Positions 51,817 to 64,000 of a stretch of 64,000 nt of DNA are shown here, piece by piece. The notes under the pieces are model-generated. The model was not told the DNA's origin and made no database searches. It worked only from the letters and a program-made list of their open reading frames with translations. A program made the position numbers and the translations under genes. The DNA is taken from positions 1 to 64,000 of the forward strand of contig JAURVB010003256.1 of NCBI GenBank assembly GCA_033002965.1. Direction: 5' to 3'. Each line of letters starts with the position of its first letter. The first letter of the stretch is position 1. This DNA comes from Piper betle (taxonomy: Eukaryota; Streptophyta; Magnoliopsida; Piperales; Piperaceae).

Positions 51817-52590
51817 CTTGATCTGGGCCGTCTGATTATAAGGATGACCCAAATCTTTTTTTTTTTTTTAAAATTAACCTTTCATTCTCTAACTGCGTTG
51901 GTGGCCGGCCCCCTAGCTAAATCTGGCCACGGGGAGGTTAGACATGGCCGACTACGTCTAGATCTAGTTGCGTAGCCACAGATCTACCTCCACGGCTCTA
52001 TGGGCGGTGCAGTTAGATTTGGCCATTGTGTGCCGAACCTGGCCATCCCCTGACCAAATATGGCCAGGGGATGGCGAGGTCTGACTAACAACGACATAAC
52101 CCGACTAGCGGTGGCCAGATCCGAGTGCAGTTGGCCATATTTGGTCGCCCCACAATGCACGAACACCACCTCACTGACCTGACGCAGCCTAGCCTCCCCA
52201 AATCCGCTAACCACCCTACGCCCTTGCCATTCACTACCGCACACCACTGCACCATGCATTGTCATCCCTCACACTACACATTGTGGCCAGGCTCATCGTG
52301 CAGTGATTTGTCACCCTTTGTGCAGACCACTACGGTGTTGTGCCCTCGCAGCCTTCAACACCGCCATTGCCACCGTGCGGCCCAACCCCACCACTACACA
52401 CTGTTGCCAGTCCAACGGTCAAGCTCATCAAGCCTTCAACACCGCTGTCGATGTCGGTGGCGACCAAGCCCTAGCCGACTGTGGCTGGAACCTAGCCGCC
52501 GATGAAGGAAGGGTGGAATTTTTTAGTTTTTTTTTCATTAAATTTGGGCCGTCTTTATGCTCGAACAACCTAAATTATACGTTTGGGCAG
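51817..52590. mobile_element. Diverged sibling of the GGGCCGTC-ended TIR element
   Basis: Left end has GATCTGGGCCGTCTGATTAT then AAGGATGACCCAAATC and a T-run. The right end, read inward, has AGACGGCCCAAATTT preceded by a diverged counterpart. The interior carries repeated ATCTGGCCA/CTGGCCAT-like motifs, as in the core of the element at 4476-5487. Its open frames are not conserved proteins. Confidence 0.5.
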
Positions 52591-52658
52591 GAGCATGTTC
52601 CTATCATGAGATTAACATGATTGATAGTTGAAACTGGTTCACTAGTAAAGAGTATTTC

Positions 52659-55218
52659 TGTAAAACCCACGACTCGAGTCAGGGTTTTATATTCAGAACC
52701 GGTCGATTCGGCTGTTATTTTCGAGTCAAGTCAGATTCAGAACATGTGTTCTGAGCCAACGCCAGTCGCGTGTATGAGCTATGAAGGTCATGCGTACCCA
52801 AGTATATAATGATAACGTCATGAACACAACACAACAGAATGAGTTATCAGAAAATATAAGAGTATGTCAGTTATTTTTTTTATTATTTTTATATAAAGTG
52901 GACCGTAGAATTAGTTTTAGGCCGTTTACTGCGTTAGGACGCGTTACGAGCGGTTTGGATGGGTTGATAGTTCTATAACATATCATTACGATGTTTTAGT
53001 GTTTGTTTGATTTTACGGGATTTTTCTCGATTTTTATGAATTTTTTGTAGGATTTAATATGACTTAGTTATTATACTTGGCTCGAGCCGGGGACGAGTCA
53101 AGTCTTATTTACAAGTTTGCCACCCAACCATTTCTTCTCCACCCCCGGCGCTTTCCCCTTCCAAACCCTAGCCGCCCCCACTATTTAGTGCCGTCATCAC
53201 CTTGCCACCGGGAATCGCCGCCTAGCCTCGCCTTGGAGTCGCCGTGCCGCCCTGACCAACCCCGGCTGTTGCCAGGTTGCCAAGACGTCGGAATCAATGC
53301 GCCTAGCGCCGCGGCTACGTTTCGGTAGCGTCACCGATTCTGCCGCCAGCGACCGTCGCCGCCATGATCAGGTGGTCGCCTCAACACCCTCATCCCTCCA
53401 GCGACCTTCCCTGACCGGAACGGAGGCCATCGCCGCCCTGGCCAGCCAGATCTAGCCACCCATCGCCGCCGGCCCTGTTTATGCATTTTCCCATGAGCCG
53501 CCACCTCCATTGGCCGCGTCGACCTCATAGATGAGTCGGGCTCGCCGAGCCGGTTCCAAGGGTACCCAACACGACCACTTTCCGGCCAGTAGACGCCTTC
53601 AGCGACTGTCGCCAAAAGCTGCTGGAAAACCGCCGAAAATCGTCGGAAAACCGAAATTTCTGGAATTCGCCGGAATTCACCAGATCTTTCGCGGGGCTCA
53701 CCCAGTCGAGCACGATCGAGCTTTGGACGCCGATGAGCACCGAATTCGAGCTCCGAGATGTGCGACATAACCCTAGCCGTCGCCGATTGCCGACAACGTG
53801 AGGTGCAAAATAGGAGCTCGCCGCCTAGGCGCGATGACTCGCTTGGAGCTTCTACCAGATCCGTTTAGGACTCGACTTTGTTTTACGTCTTTCTATTGTA
53901 TGTTTATCCTATTATTTGCAGGACGGGTTAAGTGGCGTTTTATTGGATCCCACTTAACTCGGGCCATCTAGCCGAACAGATTCCTGGATTAATAACCCCT
54001 TGAGGATGAGATCCCTCGAGGATGATTTCAAAAACAAGATCCACCACAAGTTGCCTTTGGGCCTATTATATAAATCCCTACCCAGCCCTATATATATATA
54101 TAGTTTTCGCGTTTTCAGTGAGATGAGAGATGGAGAAACCGACTGCATGTACCATGAGCGGATGTTGTGACAGTCAAAGCAGGCTCTGGATTAGTGACAG
54201 CGGACTGTTCCATTCCTGAGGGATCCTGACAACTCCCCGTTTGAGTTCCTCACACCCAGAGAACGTGGAGGTTAACGGGTACTGTTTATTACAGCGCATG
54301 TCTAGACTTGTGGTTCAAAGGGTACTAAAGACGACTGCCCGAGAGTACTCGGCCTTCGTGCTCAAGGCCAGGAGAAATATAGAGGTAAGGAGAGGGCTTA
54401 GGATAAAGTTTTACGTGAAATACTGAAAAAGAAGTGCCAAGAGCGGCACGGTACTAGCAGCAGATCAGTAAGTTCGGGATGCTACCGGGTCTGCAGCCCA
54501 GTGGCTCCTCAGTAGTGCCGTTCAGAGTGTCCATGTGGAGTATATGATGTTTTCTTTCATATGAGAGTTTGCTCTCATAGCTAGCTTGTTATAGTTATTT
54601 TATTTTCCGGACCAGTCACACTTGTTACTGACGTGTCTTTATACTATATGTAGGTAATAATCAGAGTTGGAGGAGCCAGCTTGGACGGAGGAGCATTATT
54701 GTCGCTTGCACACATGTCAGTCGATTGAGTGGTTATATTTTGTTTATGATACTATTATATTACGGATGTTGTGAAATGCTAAGACATGGTATGATATGAT
54801 TGAATGTCATGAGATGATGATAAGATATGATGATGTGACATGATTGAATGCTAAGATACGATGACAGATTGTGTGAATGAAGTTGCATGATGTATGGATA
54901 CATGTTTACATATATGTTTATATATAGTATTTTGACAGGGTGACCTTAATTGCACTTTTAGGGGAAATTATGTCCTTTTTATTTTAGAATTTTCATCGAT
55001 TTTGATCATAATTGTGATAGTGTGTAATTTAGTTTGCATGTCATCTATGTAGTATCATGTTAGGATTTTGTGCTTTCATTCATGCATGACGAGTAATATC
55101 TTCATCTTAAGACGCCGAAATTAGATCCGCGCGAGTTGGGTTCGGGTTAGCCGACCTAACCGGGGCCTGTAACATGCCGGTTCGGTTCACGAGCTTGGAC
55201 CGGATTTGGGGTGTTACA
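52659..55218 (+). repeat. 5' LTR (2560 bp)
   Basis: Full length by comparison with the solo LTR at 496-3356 once the 341-bp intron-like segment is set aside (2520 versus 2560 bp). TATATAAA at 54067-54074 is the likely core promoter. Confidence 0.9.
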
Positions 55219-55221
55219 GAA

Positions 55222-55234
55222 TTAGTATCAGAGC
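55222..55234 (+). other. Primer binding site (tRNA-Met type)
   Basis: TTAGTATCAGAGC lies 3 bases after the 5' LTR and matches the common TGGTATCAGAGC with one or two changes. Confidence 0.75.
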
Positions 55235-56338
55235 AACTCTCAACCAATTAAGATGTATGATACTTTTATAGGTGATGTGTGTACAAAGACTGCTCCGAGT
55301 CCAGCTGGCAGGTATGTTTTCATATATTTTGTTTACATGCAGATTTTTCTTCATAAGTTGTTTGGATAACAGTGTATTCAAGACTTGATCAAAAATATGT
55401 GACATTGACCTTAGTTGAGCTGACATACCATATATGGATTGTTATTATGATATTAGATTGCTTGCCCAGTTAGATGTGAGCAGGAGATGTAGTAGTGCCA
55501 GCAGAGGTAGAATGGGTATAGGATCTTATCTTATACAAGATCCAGATGTCAATAGACGTTAGATTTTAAGAATCTGACAGGAATGTCATGATGGGCGTGG
55601 AGACCCACAGATGCTGTCCATTGCAAAAGAGATTTGGATGAGCTAGGTGTCCACATTTTCGGTCAGCTGAGGTTGAATTGGATGTTGACCAGGTGTCCAT
55701 GTTTTGCATGTCACTGCATTAGTCCTGCTTCCATTGGACGTGGTGTACATAGTGGGAAAGAACTTGAAGTATAGAGATACCAGTAAGTTAGTGGCATATG
55801 AGATGGACCGTCGAGTGCCTTAGACAAATCCCTACGAATGAAGGATGAGATTATACCAGTAGGGCCATTGAAGTACATGGAGCATTGATGAGAGTTTGTG
55901 CAGACGACTTGAGATGGACCACTTCTAGAAGATAGTAATGAATGAGGATGAGTAGGGTGGTGGATCGACAGTTCGATTAGCACTCCACCACCTCCCCCTC
56001 TTCCACTAGTTTATGACCTATGGGCAACAGTTTTTGCTTCACTTTGCCAGGCAGAGATCTCGATATGATGAGGAAAAGATCAGGACTACTATTGAGGGCC
56101 AGTCAGAACTGATGAAAGCAGCCACTCCAGATTTTCAGAGATTACAGTGAGTTCAGCATAAGTTTACCATCATATATGTCAGCCCATGATCCAAACCCCT
56201 CTGGATTAGACACGTATGGTTGGACAACCTGAGCCTAGTTATTAGCAGCCAAGATATGTCAGAGATAGTAGAGTGGATTTATGATGTATACGAACCAGAT
56301 CAGAATTTAGCATTTAGATAGAATTGTCACCGACAGAG

Positions 56339-56620
56339 TTGCACAACCACCGACCGAGTGCACAACCACTAACCGAGTGCACAACCACCAACCGAGTGTG
56401 CAACCACCGACCGAGTTGCACAACCACCGACCGAGTAGCACAACCACCGACCGAGTAGCACAACCGCCGACCAAGTTGCACAACCACCGACCGAGTTGCA
56501 CGACTGCCGACCGAGTCACACAACTACTGCCGAGTGCACAACCGTCGTTTGAGATGTACCACCACCGACCGAAGATGCACTACCGCCGTCCGTGTATTGC
56601 TCATCCGCCGACCGAGTAGA
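56339..56620. repeat. Minisatellite, about 20-bp units
   Basis: Some 13 imperfect copies of CACAACCACCGACCGAGT(TG) run head to tail in the retroelement interior. They create repetitive open frames on both strands that are not evidence of a protein. Confidence 0.9.
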
Positions 56621-57195
56621 TTAGTTAGAGTTTAGTAGGGCCAGAACTTGAGGAACAAGATATAGCCACAATGGAAATTAGCAGAACAGAGAAGAGTTAG
56701 GAAAAGTGAGGTTATTTGGATGAGATGGCATAGGATCCGACTTCACAGCTGTCTTGCAATTAGTGTTTTGACCTAACACCCTTGGGTCAAATGAATATTG
56801 CAAGATAACCCCATCAGGCACTCTTAGTGACAGTCTCATAAGGATGTGCATGGACAGAATCAGGGAACATGACCATATGACCTTCAGATGGGATGGTCAC
56901 AATGATCCGATTATACAGATTGCATGATAATACAGCCATGGGCCACAATCAGTATAGATTAGATGGTTAGTAAACAGTCACACACGTTGTTGAACCCATT
57001 TAGTGATGGGTCAACCAGTGATAGGAATTTGACTTATATTAGAGTATTGGGCATAGATAGAGGGTTAGTGAGGAAGGGTTTTCCAGAAGGATAGTGATTC
57101 CCTTGTGTTTCGCCAGCACGATTAGGTTTTTACCTTGAGACATAGGAATGAGCCTTGTCTTGAGTATGGAAGTACCTTTATGGTACTAATTAGGG

Positions 57196-59385
57196 TTTAG
57201 TATTTGTTTGATTTTACGGGATTTTTCCCGATTTTTATGAATTTTTTTGTAGGATTTAATATGACTTCGTTATTATACTTGACTCGAGCCGGAGACGAAT
57301 CAAGTCTAATTTACAAGTTTGCCACCCAATCATTTCTTTTCCACCCCCGACGCTTTCCCCTTCCAAACCCTAGCCACCCCCACTGTTTGGTGCTGCCACC
57401 ACCGACGCCGTCGTCGCCTTGCCACCAGGCGTCGCCGCCTAGCCCCGCCTAGGAGTCGTCATGCCGCCCTGACCAGCCCCGGCCGTTGCCAGGTTGCCAA
57501 GACGCCGGAATCGCCGCGCCTAGTGCCGCCGCTACGTTTTGGTCGCGTCGCCCATTCCGCCACCGGCGACCGTCGCCGCCACGATCAGGTGGTCGCCGCG
57601 ACATGCTCAGCCCTCCAACGTCCCTCCCCGACCGGAACGGAGGCCATCGCCGCCCTGGCCGGTCGGAACTAGCCACCCATCGCCGCCGGACCTGTTTATG
57701 TATTTTCCCACGAACCGCCACCTCCGTTGGCTGTGTCGACCTCATAGATCAGTCGGGCTCGCCGAGCCGGTTCCAAGGGTACCCAACACGACCACTTTCC
57801 GGCCAGTAGACACAGCCAGCGACTGTCGCCGGAAGCTGCCAGAAAATCGCGGATCTTCCGCGGGGCTCACCCAGTCGAGCCTGATCGAGCTTCGGACGCC
57901 GATGAGCGCCAAATTCGAGCTCCGAGACGCGCGACATAACCCTAGCCGTCGCCGATTGCCGACGATGTGAGGTACGGAATAGGAGTTCGCCGCCTAGGCA
58001 CGATGACTTTCTTGGAGCTTCTACCAGGTCCGTTTAGGACTCGACTCTGTTTTACGTCTTTCTATTGTATGTTTATCTTATTATTTACAAGACGGGTTAA
58101 GTGGCGTTTTATTGGATCCTACTTAACTAGGGTCATCTAGCCGAACAGATTTCTGGATTAATAACCCCTCGAGGATGAGATCCCTCGAGGATGATTTCGA
58201 AAACAAGATCCACCACAAGTTGCCTTCGGGCCTATTATATAAATCCCTACCCAGCCCTATATATATGTAGTTTTCGCGTTTTCAGTGAGATGAGGGATGG
58301 AGAAACCGACTGCATGTACCATGAGCGGATGCCGTGACAATCAAAGCGGGCTCTGGATTAGTGCCAGCAGACTGTTCCATTCCCGAAGGATCCTGACAAC
58401 TCCACGTTTGAGTTCCTCACACCCGGAGAACATGGAGGTTAACGGGTACTATTTAGTACAACGCATGTCCGGACTTGTGGTTCAAAGGGTACTAAAGGCG
58501 ACTGCCTGAGAGTACTCGGCCTTCGTGCTCAAGGCCAGGAGAAATATGGAGGTAAGGAGAAGGCTTAGGATAAAGTTTTACGTGAAATACTGAAAAAGAA
58601 GTGCCAAGAGCGGCACGGTACTAGCAGCAGATCAGTAAGTTCGGGATGCTACCGGGTCTGCAGCCCAGTGGCTCCTCAGTAGTGCCCTTCAGAGTGTCCA
58701 TGTGGAGTATATGATGTTTTCTTTCATATGAGAGTTTGCTCTCATAGCCAGCTTGTTATAGTTATTTTATTTTCCGGACCAGTCACGCTTGTTACTGACG
58801 TGTCTTTATACTATATGTAGGTAATAATCAGAGTTGGAGGAGCCAGCTTGGACGGAGGAGCATTATTGTCGCTTGCACACATGTCAGTCGATTGAGTGGT
58901 TATATTTTGTTTATGATACTATTATATTGCGGATGTTGTGAAATGCTAAGACATGGTATGATATGATTGAATGTCATGAGATGATGATAAGATATGATGA
59001 TGTGACATGATTGAATGCTAAGATACGATGACAGATTGTGTGAATGAAGTTGCATGATGTATGGATACATGTTTACATATATGTTTATATATAGTATTTT
59101 GACAGGGTGACCTTAATTGCACTTTTAGGGAAAATTCTGTCCGTTTTATTTTAGAATTTTCATCGATTTTGATCATAATTGTGATGGTGTGTAATTTAGT
59201 TTGCATGTCATCTATGTAGTATCATGTTAGGATTTTGTGCTTTCATTCATGCATGACGAGTAATATCTTCATCTTAAGACGCCGAAATTAGATCCGCGCG
59301 AGTTGGGTTCGGGTTAGCCGACCTAACCGGGGCCTGTAACATGCCGGTTCGGTTCACGAGCTTGGACCGGATTTGGGGTGTTACA
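57196..59385 (+). repeat. 3' LTR lacking its first 336 bp
   Basis: Homology to the 5' LTR starts at 57196, equivalent to 52995 (TTTAGT-TTTGTTTGATTTTA). The first 336 bases of the LTR and the polypurine tract are missing, so a deletion removed the internal/LTR junction after insertion. Confidence 0.85.
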
Positions 59386-59559
59386 ATTTCATCACGTTAT
59401 AACTTAACAACTATGGTTATGCATTGACTTGTCTGATCAGGTGAGCTAAACATGAATTGGTTTATTGGTTGTACCAACACTAAATGCATTATGGAGGAAA
59501 AAATTAAGAAGTAAAAAAATGAAGGGAAAAATTAAAGTGTTGTTTATATGAGTCATACC

Positions 59560-60093
59560 TAGGGTTGCTAATTGAGCAAGTCAGCTTGTGAGCATTTAGC
59601 ATTCAATTCGATTCAACTCGCCTCGAAATTCGATATATAAATGTTTGAGCTTAAACTCGAATCCTTCGAGCCAAGTTTGAAAAAGGTAGTGTTCAACTCA
59701 ACTCAACTCGGTTATAGCTCGAAATCGACTCGAAATCAACTCGTAACTCGACTCGATAAAATAATATAATAATATAGTCTTTGTATTATATTATATATAT
59801 ATATAATAATAATAATAATAAGTTTAATTGTAAGTAGTTATATTTATTTATATACAATATAATAACAAAGTGGTGAGATAGTTTAGATGTAAGGTATTCA
59901 AGTTAAAGATTTGGTGGAGGTCGTACGTTCAATCCACGGTAAATAGTTTAACTGTATTCAAGCTCAAGTCGAGCTCGAGTATGTATGTTCAAAACTTGTT
60001 CGATCTTGAACGGAGTTCGAACAAACTTCGAACTATTTGAGCTGAGTACGAACACAAATTGAGCTCAGCTCGCTCGTTTGTTTAGCAGCCCTA
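59560..60093. mobile_element. Complete hAT-type non-autonomous element
   Basis: Ends are TAGGGTTGCTAA and TTTAGCAGCCCTA, near-perfect inverted repeats. Flanks GTCATACC (59552-59559) and GCCATACC (60094-60101) are an 8-bp target duplication with one change, diagnostic of hAT. The 534-bp interior has CTCGAA-type repeats on both sides of an AT-rich centre and no coding capacity. Confidence 0.85.
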
Positions 60094-61341
60094 GCCATAC
60101 CTTTAACTTAAACTTCTTTTAGTGGATCTTACATAATAAGGTTTATGTGCATGAAAAATAGAACGCATAATTGATAAAAATTCTTTTCTTTTTTGATGTT
60201 ATGAACTACTATTAGATTTTTACAAAATATACTAGTTTAAAGATATTTTGAATCAAATGTAATTGTAGTTATTTTTTGACAATGAAGATAAAATAATTAA
60301 AAGTATTAAATTGATCTGAAAACCCATAAATACTCTTAACTATTTATTTGGTTTTTATTTAAGTCATAACTGACATATAAGCTACAGGAGTTGTGTAGCT
60401 TTCATGTGTAAGCCTTAACAAATAAAACTAAATATTATTTTGTAAAATATTAATCCTCTCACACGAGGATACTATTAAGTGTTTAAAGTATATAATATTT
60501 ATCATATTTTTAATATGATTTTGTACTTCCCAGGTATAAATATTATTAATTAGGTGATATTTCTTGTTTTATTCTAATTAATTAATATTTTATGAGATAT
60601 ACTTAATTTTAGAGTTTTAATGCAGAAAAAATAAATAAATTAAGCTTTCGAATTAGAAGGACATGGTAACCCAATGATTACTAGAAGGAGTTCATAAAGC
60701 TCGATGAAGATGGATGTATATTATTTTGGCTACATTTGAGTATATCGAGGAGTTAGAAATTTGAATGGACATCATAATCAATTAAAATACATTGATTTGT
60801 GAGCACCTCCATTGAATTCATGTATCTTATGGTCATCTCATCTTCTATATAAAGGGGTAGTCATTTGTTGTTTAAGATATCTTAACTCATAGCTTAAAAG
60901 TAATTCTAATTTTTGTAATAATTTTCCTTTCATAATATGACAGGCTTTTGACTTTTGACTTGACAAGTTTTTGACTTATTTGTCGCTATAGTCGGGACTT
61001 GTTTGTCGTTATAGTCGGGAGATACATAACACTGTATGACTTGTTTATCTTGTTTGTCATTATGGTAAAAAGATTGTCGTTATAGTGAGAAGATACATAA
61101 CACCGTATGCGATTGTAAAGTAAATCTTAATGAATTATTTTATTGATTAATTAATTATCATTGGGAGGTAAAAATTGAGGCAAAATAATAGAAGCATGAA
61201 GTAGGTCAGACAAAAGATAAGAGTAATATATTTATCCTAGATCGACATAAGAGTAATATATTTATCCTACCGAAGGAATAGAATAAGAGTAATATGATGA
61301 TGATTAAGATTAATTTCATGTTAAGGGAAATTCGATTCTAG

Positions 61342-61348
<7 letters not shown>

Positions 61349-61411
<63 letters not shown>

Positions 61412-61480
61412 AAATTTTCATGTTAAGGGAAATTTCATGTTAAGTGTCATATATGTGTGTGTGTGTGTGTGTGTGTGTTA
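61349..61480. repeat. (AT)n and (TG)n microsatellites
   Basis: An AT run at about 61349-61374 passes into a TG run to about 61409. A second TG run lies at about 61453-61478. Both sit in the spacer of the inverted repeat. Confidence 0.9.
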
Positions 61481-61579
61481 AAAAAAAATCAAACACTAAA
61501 ATCTAACAAGAAAAAAAAAACTAAAAATTATAATCCTAAATTAACTAAGAAAATTTGATCTCCCTGACAACGGCACCAA

Positions 61580-61960
61580 AAAATTAATTCAATAACATGT
61601 AAGTACACATGGTCGAAAAAATTAATTCAATAACATGTAAGTACACATGGTCGAAACAAGTAATATGATGATGAATTTAATTATCATCCCACTGAGAGAT
61701 GAATTTCCTTAAAAATAGAATTAAGAGCAAAACACAATAAGAAGAGATTTTTAGTTTAAGATAAATTTTGTTCTACCCTTAATATGAAATTAATTGACAA
61801 AAACTTGTTAGAATTAATTCAATAATATGCGAAAGTATTTATGGTCGAAATGAGTAATATGATGATGAATTTAATTATTGTCCCAGTGAGAGATGAATTT
61901 CCCTAAAAAATAGAATTAAGAGCAAAACACAACAAAAAAAGATTTTTAGTTTAAGATAAA
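61580..61960. repeat. Local duplications in the inverted-repeat spacer
   Basis: AATTCAATAACATGTAAGTA with ACACATGGTCGAAA is present twice in tandem (about 61587-61656). A longer unit from there through TAATATGATGATGAATTTAA recurs about 190 bases on, at about 61815-61960. Confidence 0.75.
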
Positions 61961-62893
61961 TTTTGTTCTACCCGTAACATGAAATTAATCTTCATCACAT
62001 CTTACTCTATTCTATTTTTAGATTGTCAATTGAAGATAAATATATGACATGGAGGCTCCCGCTCCTTCATGCTTCTATTATTTTGCCTCAATTTCTACTA
62101 TGATTAATCAACAAAATAATGTATTAAGATTTGTCTCACAATCGTATAAGATGTTATGTATATCCCGATCATAACGAAAGTCAAAAGACTCGTCGTACGA
62201 TGAATTATTGACTAATTTAATTAATTTATCCCAAAATTTAATTAAATATCATGATTTAATAAATAGACGATCAATTTACTCTTAACATTAAGAAGAGATA
62301 ATTCAAACGATGCAATTGAAATGAATTAAATTAAATCATGTTAAGTTCAATTCTTCTCTAAGAAAATAAAGGATACTCTACAATAAAAATACAAAACATT
62401 ATAAAGAAAAATCATTTTTTATTATAAAAAGAAAATTATTACAAAAATAAAAATTATTTTTAAGCCACGAGTTGAGATATCTCAAATAATAAATAACCAC
62501 CCCTTTATGTTGAAGATAAAATGGTCATTAAATACATGAATTCAAGGGATGTACCCACAAATCAATGTATTCTAATTAATTATGATGTCTATTTAAATTT
62601 TCAACTCCTTGATATACTCAAATGCAACTAAAATAATGTAACTCTATCCTCATCGAGTTTTATGAACTCTTTATAGTAACCATTGGGTGATTATGACCTT
62701 TTAATTTCAAAACTTACTTTGTTTCATATTTTTCTACATTAAAATTTTAAAATTAAGTATATCTCATAAAATTATAATTAATTAGAATAGAATAAAATAA
62801 GAAATATCATCTAATTAATAATATTTATATTTAAAAAGTACAAAATCACATTAAAAATATAGGTAAATATTGTATATTTTAAACACTTAACAG

Positions 62894-63615
62894 TTACCAA
62901 AATTCATAATTCAATTTTTGATTTGAGTGCATCACTTGAATCTAGACAAAGTTTGGTGGATAATAGTAAATAAGGTGGAAAAAGTCTGAAGTAAAATAGA
63001 AATTGCACCTACGAGACATTGTTGTGAAGACTGAATAGTAATAATTATTAAAAGACGTGGCCATTTTTTCAACTTGTTGCGAATCTTCCAGGCCACCCAA
63101 CAAAAACACGAAAGTGATGGGTTAACCATTACATATAGCTCAATATATTTATACGCGCACACTTTAAGATAAATATATATTCAATAAGAATAATATATAC
63201 TTGTTGTATCTTGACTTATATTGATATATTTCCCTTTCGATCTAAATCTAATGTATTTGAGTGAATTCATTGGCCGTGCAGCAAAATTATCCTACGCATT
63301 GGCGTAGCTGATGATCTCAACCATGTGAGACAGGGCGGTGGGTATGGGGAGGGATAAGAAGCGGAATTTATTGAGAACTGTATGATGCGGGCCCCAGTGC
63401 ACATTGGTAGCTGACATTTCACATTCCCCACGAAGATGTTAAAGTTTTACCTTACCATACATACATATATAATGAAGACGGCGGGATTCATGTTGATATG
63501 TGTACATATCTTCGTTGGCAGTTGATAATCCCCCCCACCTCGTTTGTTTCTTCCATTTCATAAATTTTTTCAATAAAAATGTATATAATGTACGGCTTCA
63601 AAACTTCAAGCACTC
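62894..63615. other. Intergenic, nothing recognised
   Basis: No gene-like frame; may be upstream sequence of a gene beyond the window. Confidence 0.35.
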
Positions 63616-63740
63616 TGTTGCGTGAACTACGTTTACCTTGAAAACAAATGTTGTTTTTTTACTCATAAAAAAAATGTTGCGTGAACTGCGTTTCCCTTGA
63701 AAAAATACGTTCTTTTTTCCTCATAAAAAAAAATGTTGCG
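63616..63740. repeat. 59-bp unit repeated in tandem
   Basis: TGTTGCGTGAACT recurs at 63616 and 63675 with the following CCTTGAAAA and CTCATAAAAAAA blocks; a third partial copy starts near 63734. Confidence 0.75.
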
Positions 63741-63806
63741 TGATCGTACACTTGTGTGCTCCTCCAAAGAGCGAACACGACACTTTTGGGTTGGGACAGG
63801 AATCTT

Positions 63807-63952
63807 TTGCACTGTGGACAGGAATCTTCTAGAAAGCAAGCGTGGGCCCCCTGATACTTCTTTATTTATTTATTAAATCTCTTGCACTGTGGACAGGAAT
63901 CTTCTAGAAAGCAAGAGTGGGCCCCCCGATACTTCTTTATTTATTGAAACTA
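63807..63952. repeat. 75-bp tandem duplication
   Basis: TTGCACTGTGGACAGGAATC to TACTTCTTTATTTATT occurs at 63807 and again at 63882 with few changes. Confidence 0.85.
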
Positions 63953-64000
63953 ATCTTTTGTTTCTTGCACCCGATCTTATCTCTCTACCCTTCTTCGACT

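Larger units (their letters stand above)
52659..59385 (+). mobile_element. Non-coding LTR retrotransposon with target duplication
   Basis: The 5' LTR starts TGTAAAACCC at 52659, and the 3' LTR ends GGGGTGTTACA at 59385. A perfect 5-bp duplication, ATTTC, lies at 52654-52658 and 59386-59390. A primer binding site, TTAGTATCAGAGC (55222-55234; tRNA-Met type), follows the 5' LTR and fixes the plus orientation. The internal region of about 2 kb holds only fragmentary gag-like or unidentifiable sequence with many stops; no protease, RT, RNase H or integrase was recognised. It must depend on enzymes from another element. The family is shared with the solo LTR at 496-3356. Confidence 0.9.
60472..62893. 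repeat. Long imperfect inverted repeat (foldback-like)
   Basis: Left arm about 60472-61345 and right arm about 61960-62893 are reverse complements at roughly 80-85% by eye. Matching pairs include CTATTAAGTGTTTAAA with TTTAAACACTTAACAG, GAGATATACTTAATTTTA with TAAAATTAAGTATATCTC, and TGAGGCAAAATAATAGAAGC with its complement. The spacer of about 600 bases contains AT and TG microsatellites and local duplications. No coding sequence was seen. Confidence 0.8.

Noticed and set aside
56307..56619. Repetitive frames on both strands
   Set aside because: Produced by the 20-bp minisatellite, not by coding constraint.

Overview
The window looks like nuclear DNA from a flowering plant. Genes are intron-bearing with GT-AG splice sites, long AT-rich intergenic stretches separate them, and nested transposons fill much of the rest. 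GC-rich coding exons in three of the four genes (HLS1-like, LBD, first exon of the protease) suggest a monocot; that is inference.

I support four host genes. (1) An NPY/NPH3-family BTB protein, + strand, coding 7639-11271. (2) A HOOKLESS1-like GNAT-fold protein, - strand, 11949-13706, convergent with the first. (3) A class II LOB-domain transcription factor, + strand, 41433-42099. (4) An RD21-type papain-like cysteine protease with a C-terminal granulin domain, - strand, 46948-50064. Genes 1, 2 and 4 each carry exactly one apparent single-base indel in an otherwise intact, conserved reading frame. Exon-like pieces of an unidentified gene lie at 45055-45721.

Mobile DNA, left to right: two head-to-head copies of a long-LTR family (1-306 partial; 496-3356 solo LTR with TSD CGCGG); a CGAGTC-type tandem array; a TIR element with a GC-rich hairpin (about 4476-5487); a hAT-like element (17286-17787); a 5.3-kb CACTA element (19172-24434) carrying a broken GH31 alpha-glucosidase fragment, a retroelement protease relic and a hAT fragment; two about 845-bp TIR elements with AATCGG arrays and target duplications (26781-27624, 33526-34370); relics of a second LTR family (28.4-29.4 kb minus, 31916-33516 plus); another element with GGGCCGTC-type ends (about 51817-52590); a 6.7-kb non-coding LTR retrotransposon with TSD ATTTC (52659-59385), same family as the solo LTR; a hAT element with target duplication (59560-60093); and a long imperfect inverted repeat (60472-62893).

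The most interesting observation is that the solo LTR at 496-3356 contains a 341-bp AT-rich GT...AG segment (1653-1993). It is precisely absent from both LTRs of the 52659-59385 element, as expected if an intron in the LTR was spliced out of the genomic RNA before reverse transcription; a deletion between short AGGTA repeats would leave the same junction. The AT-rich module just upstream of this LTR's GC-rich block also occurs inside the two AATCGG TIR elements. No tRNA, rRNA or CRISPR array was seen.
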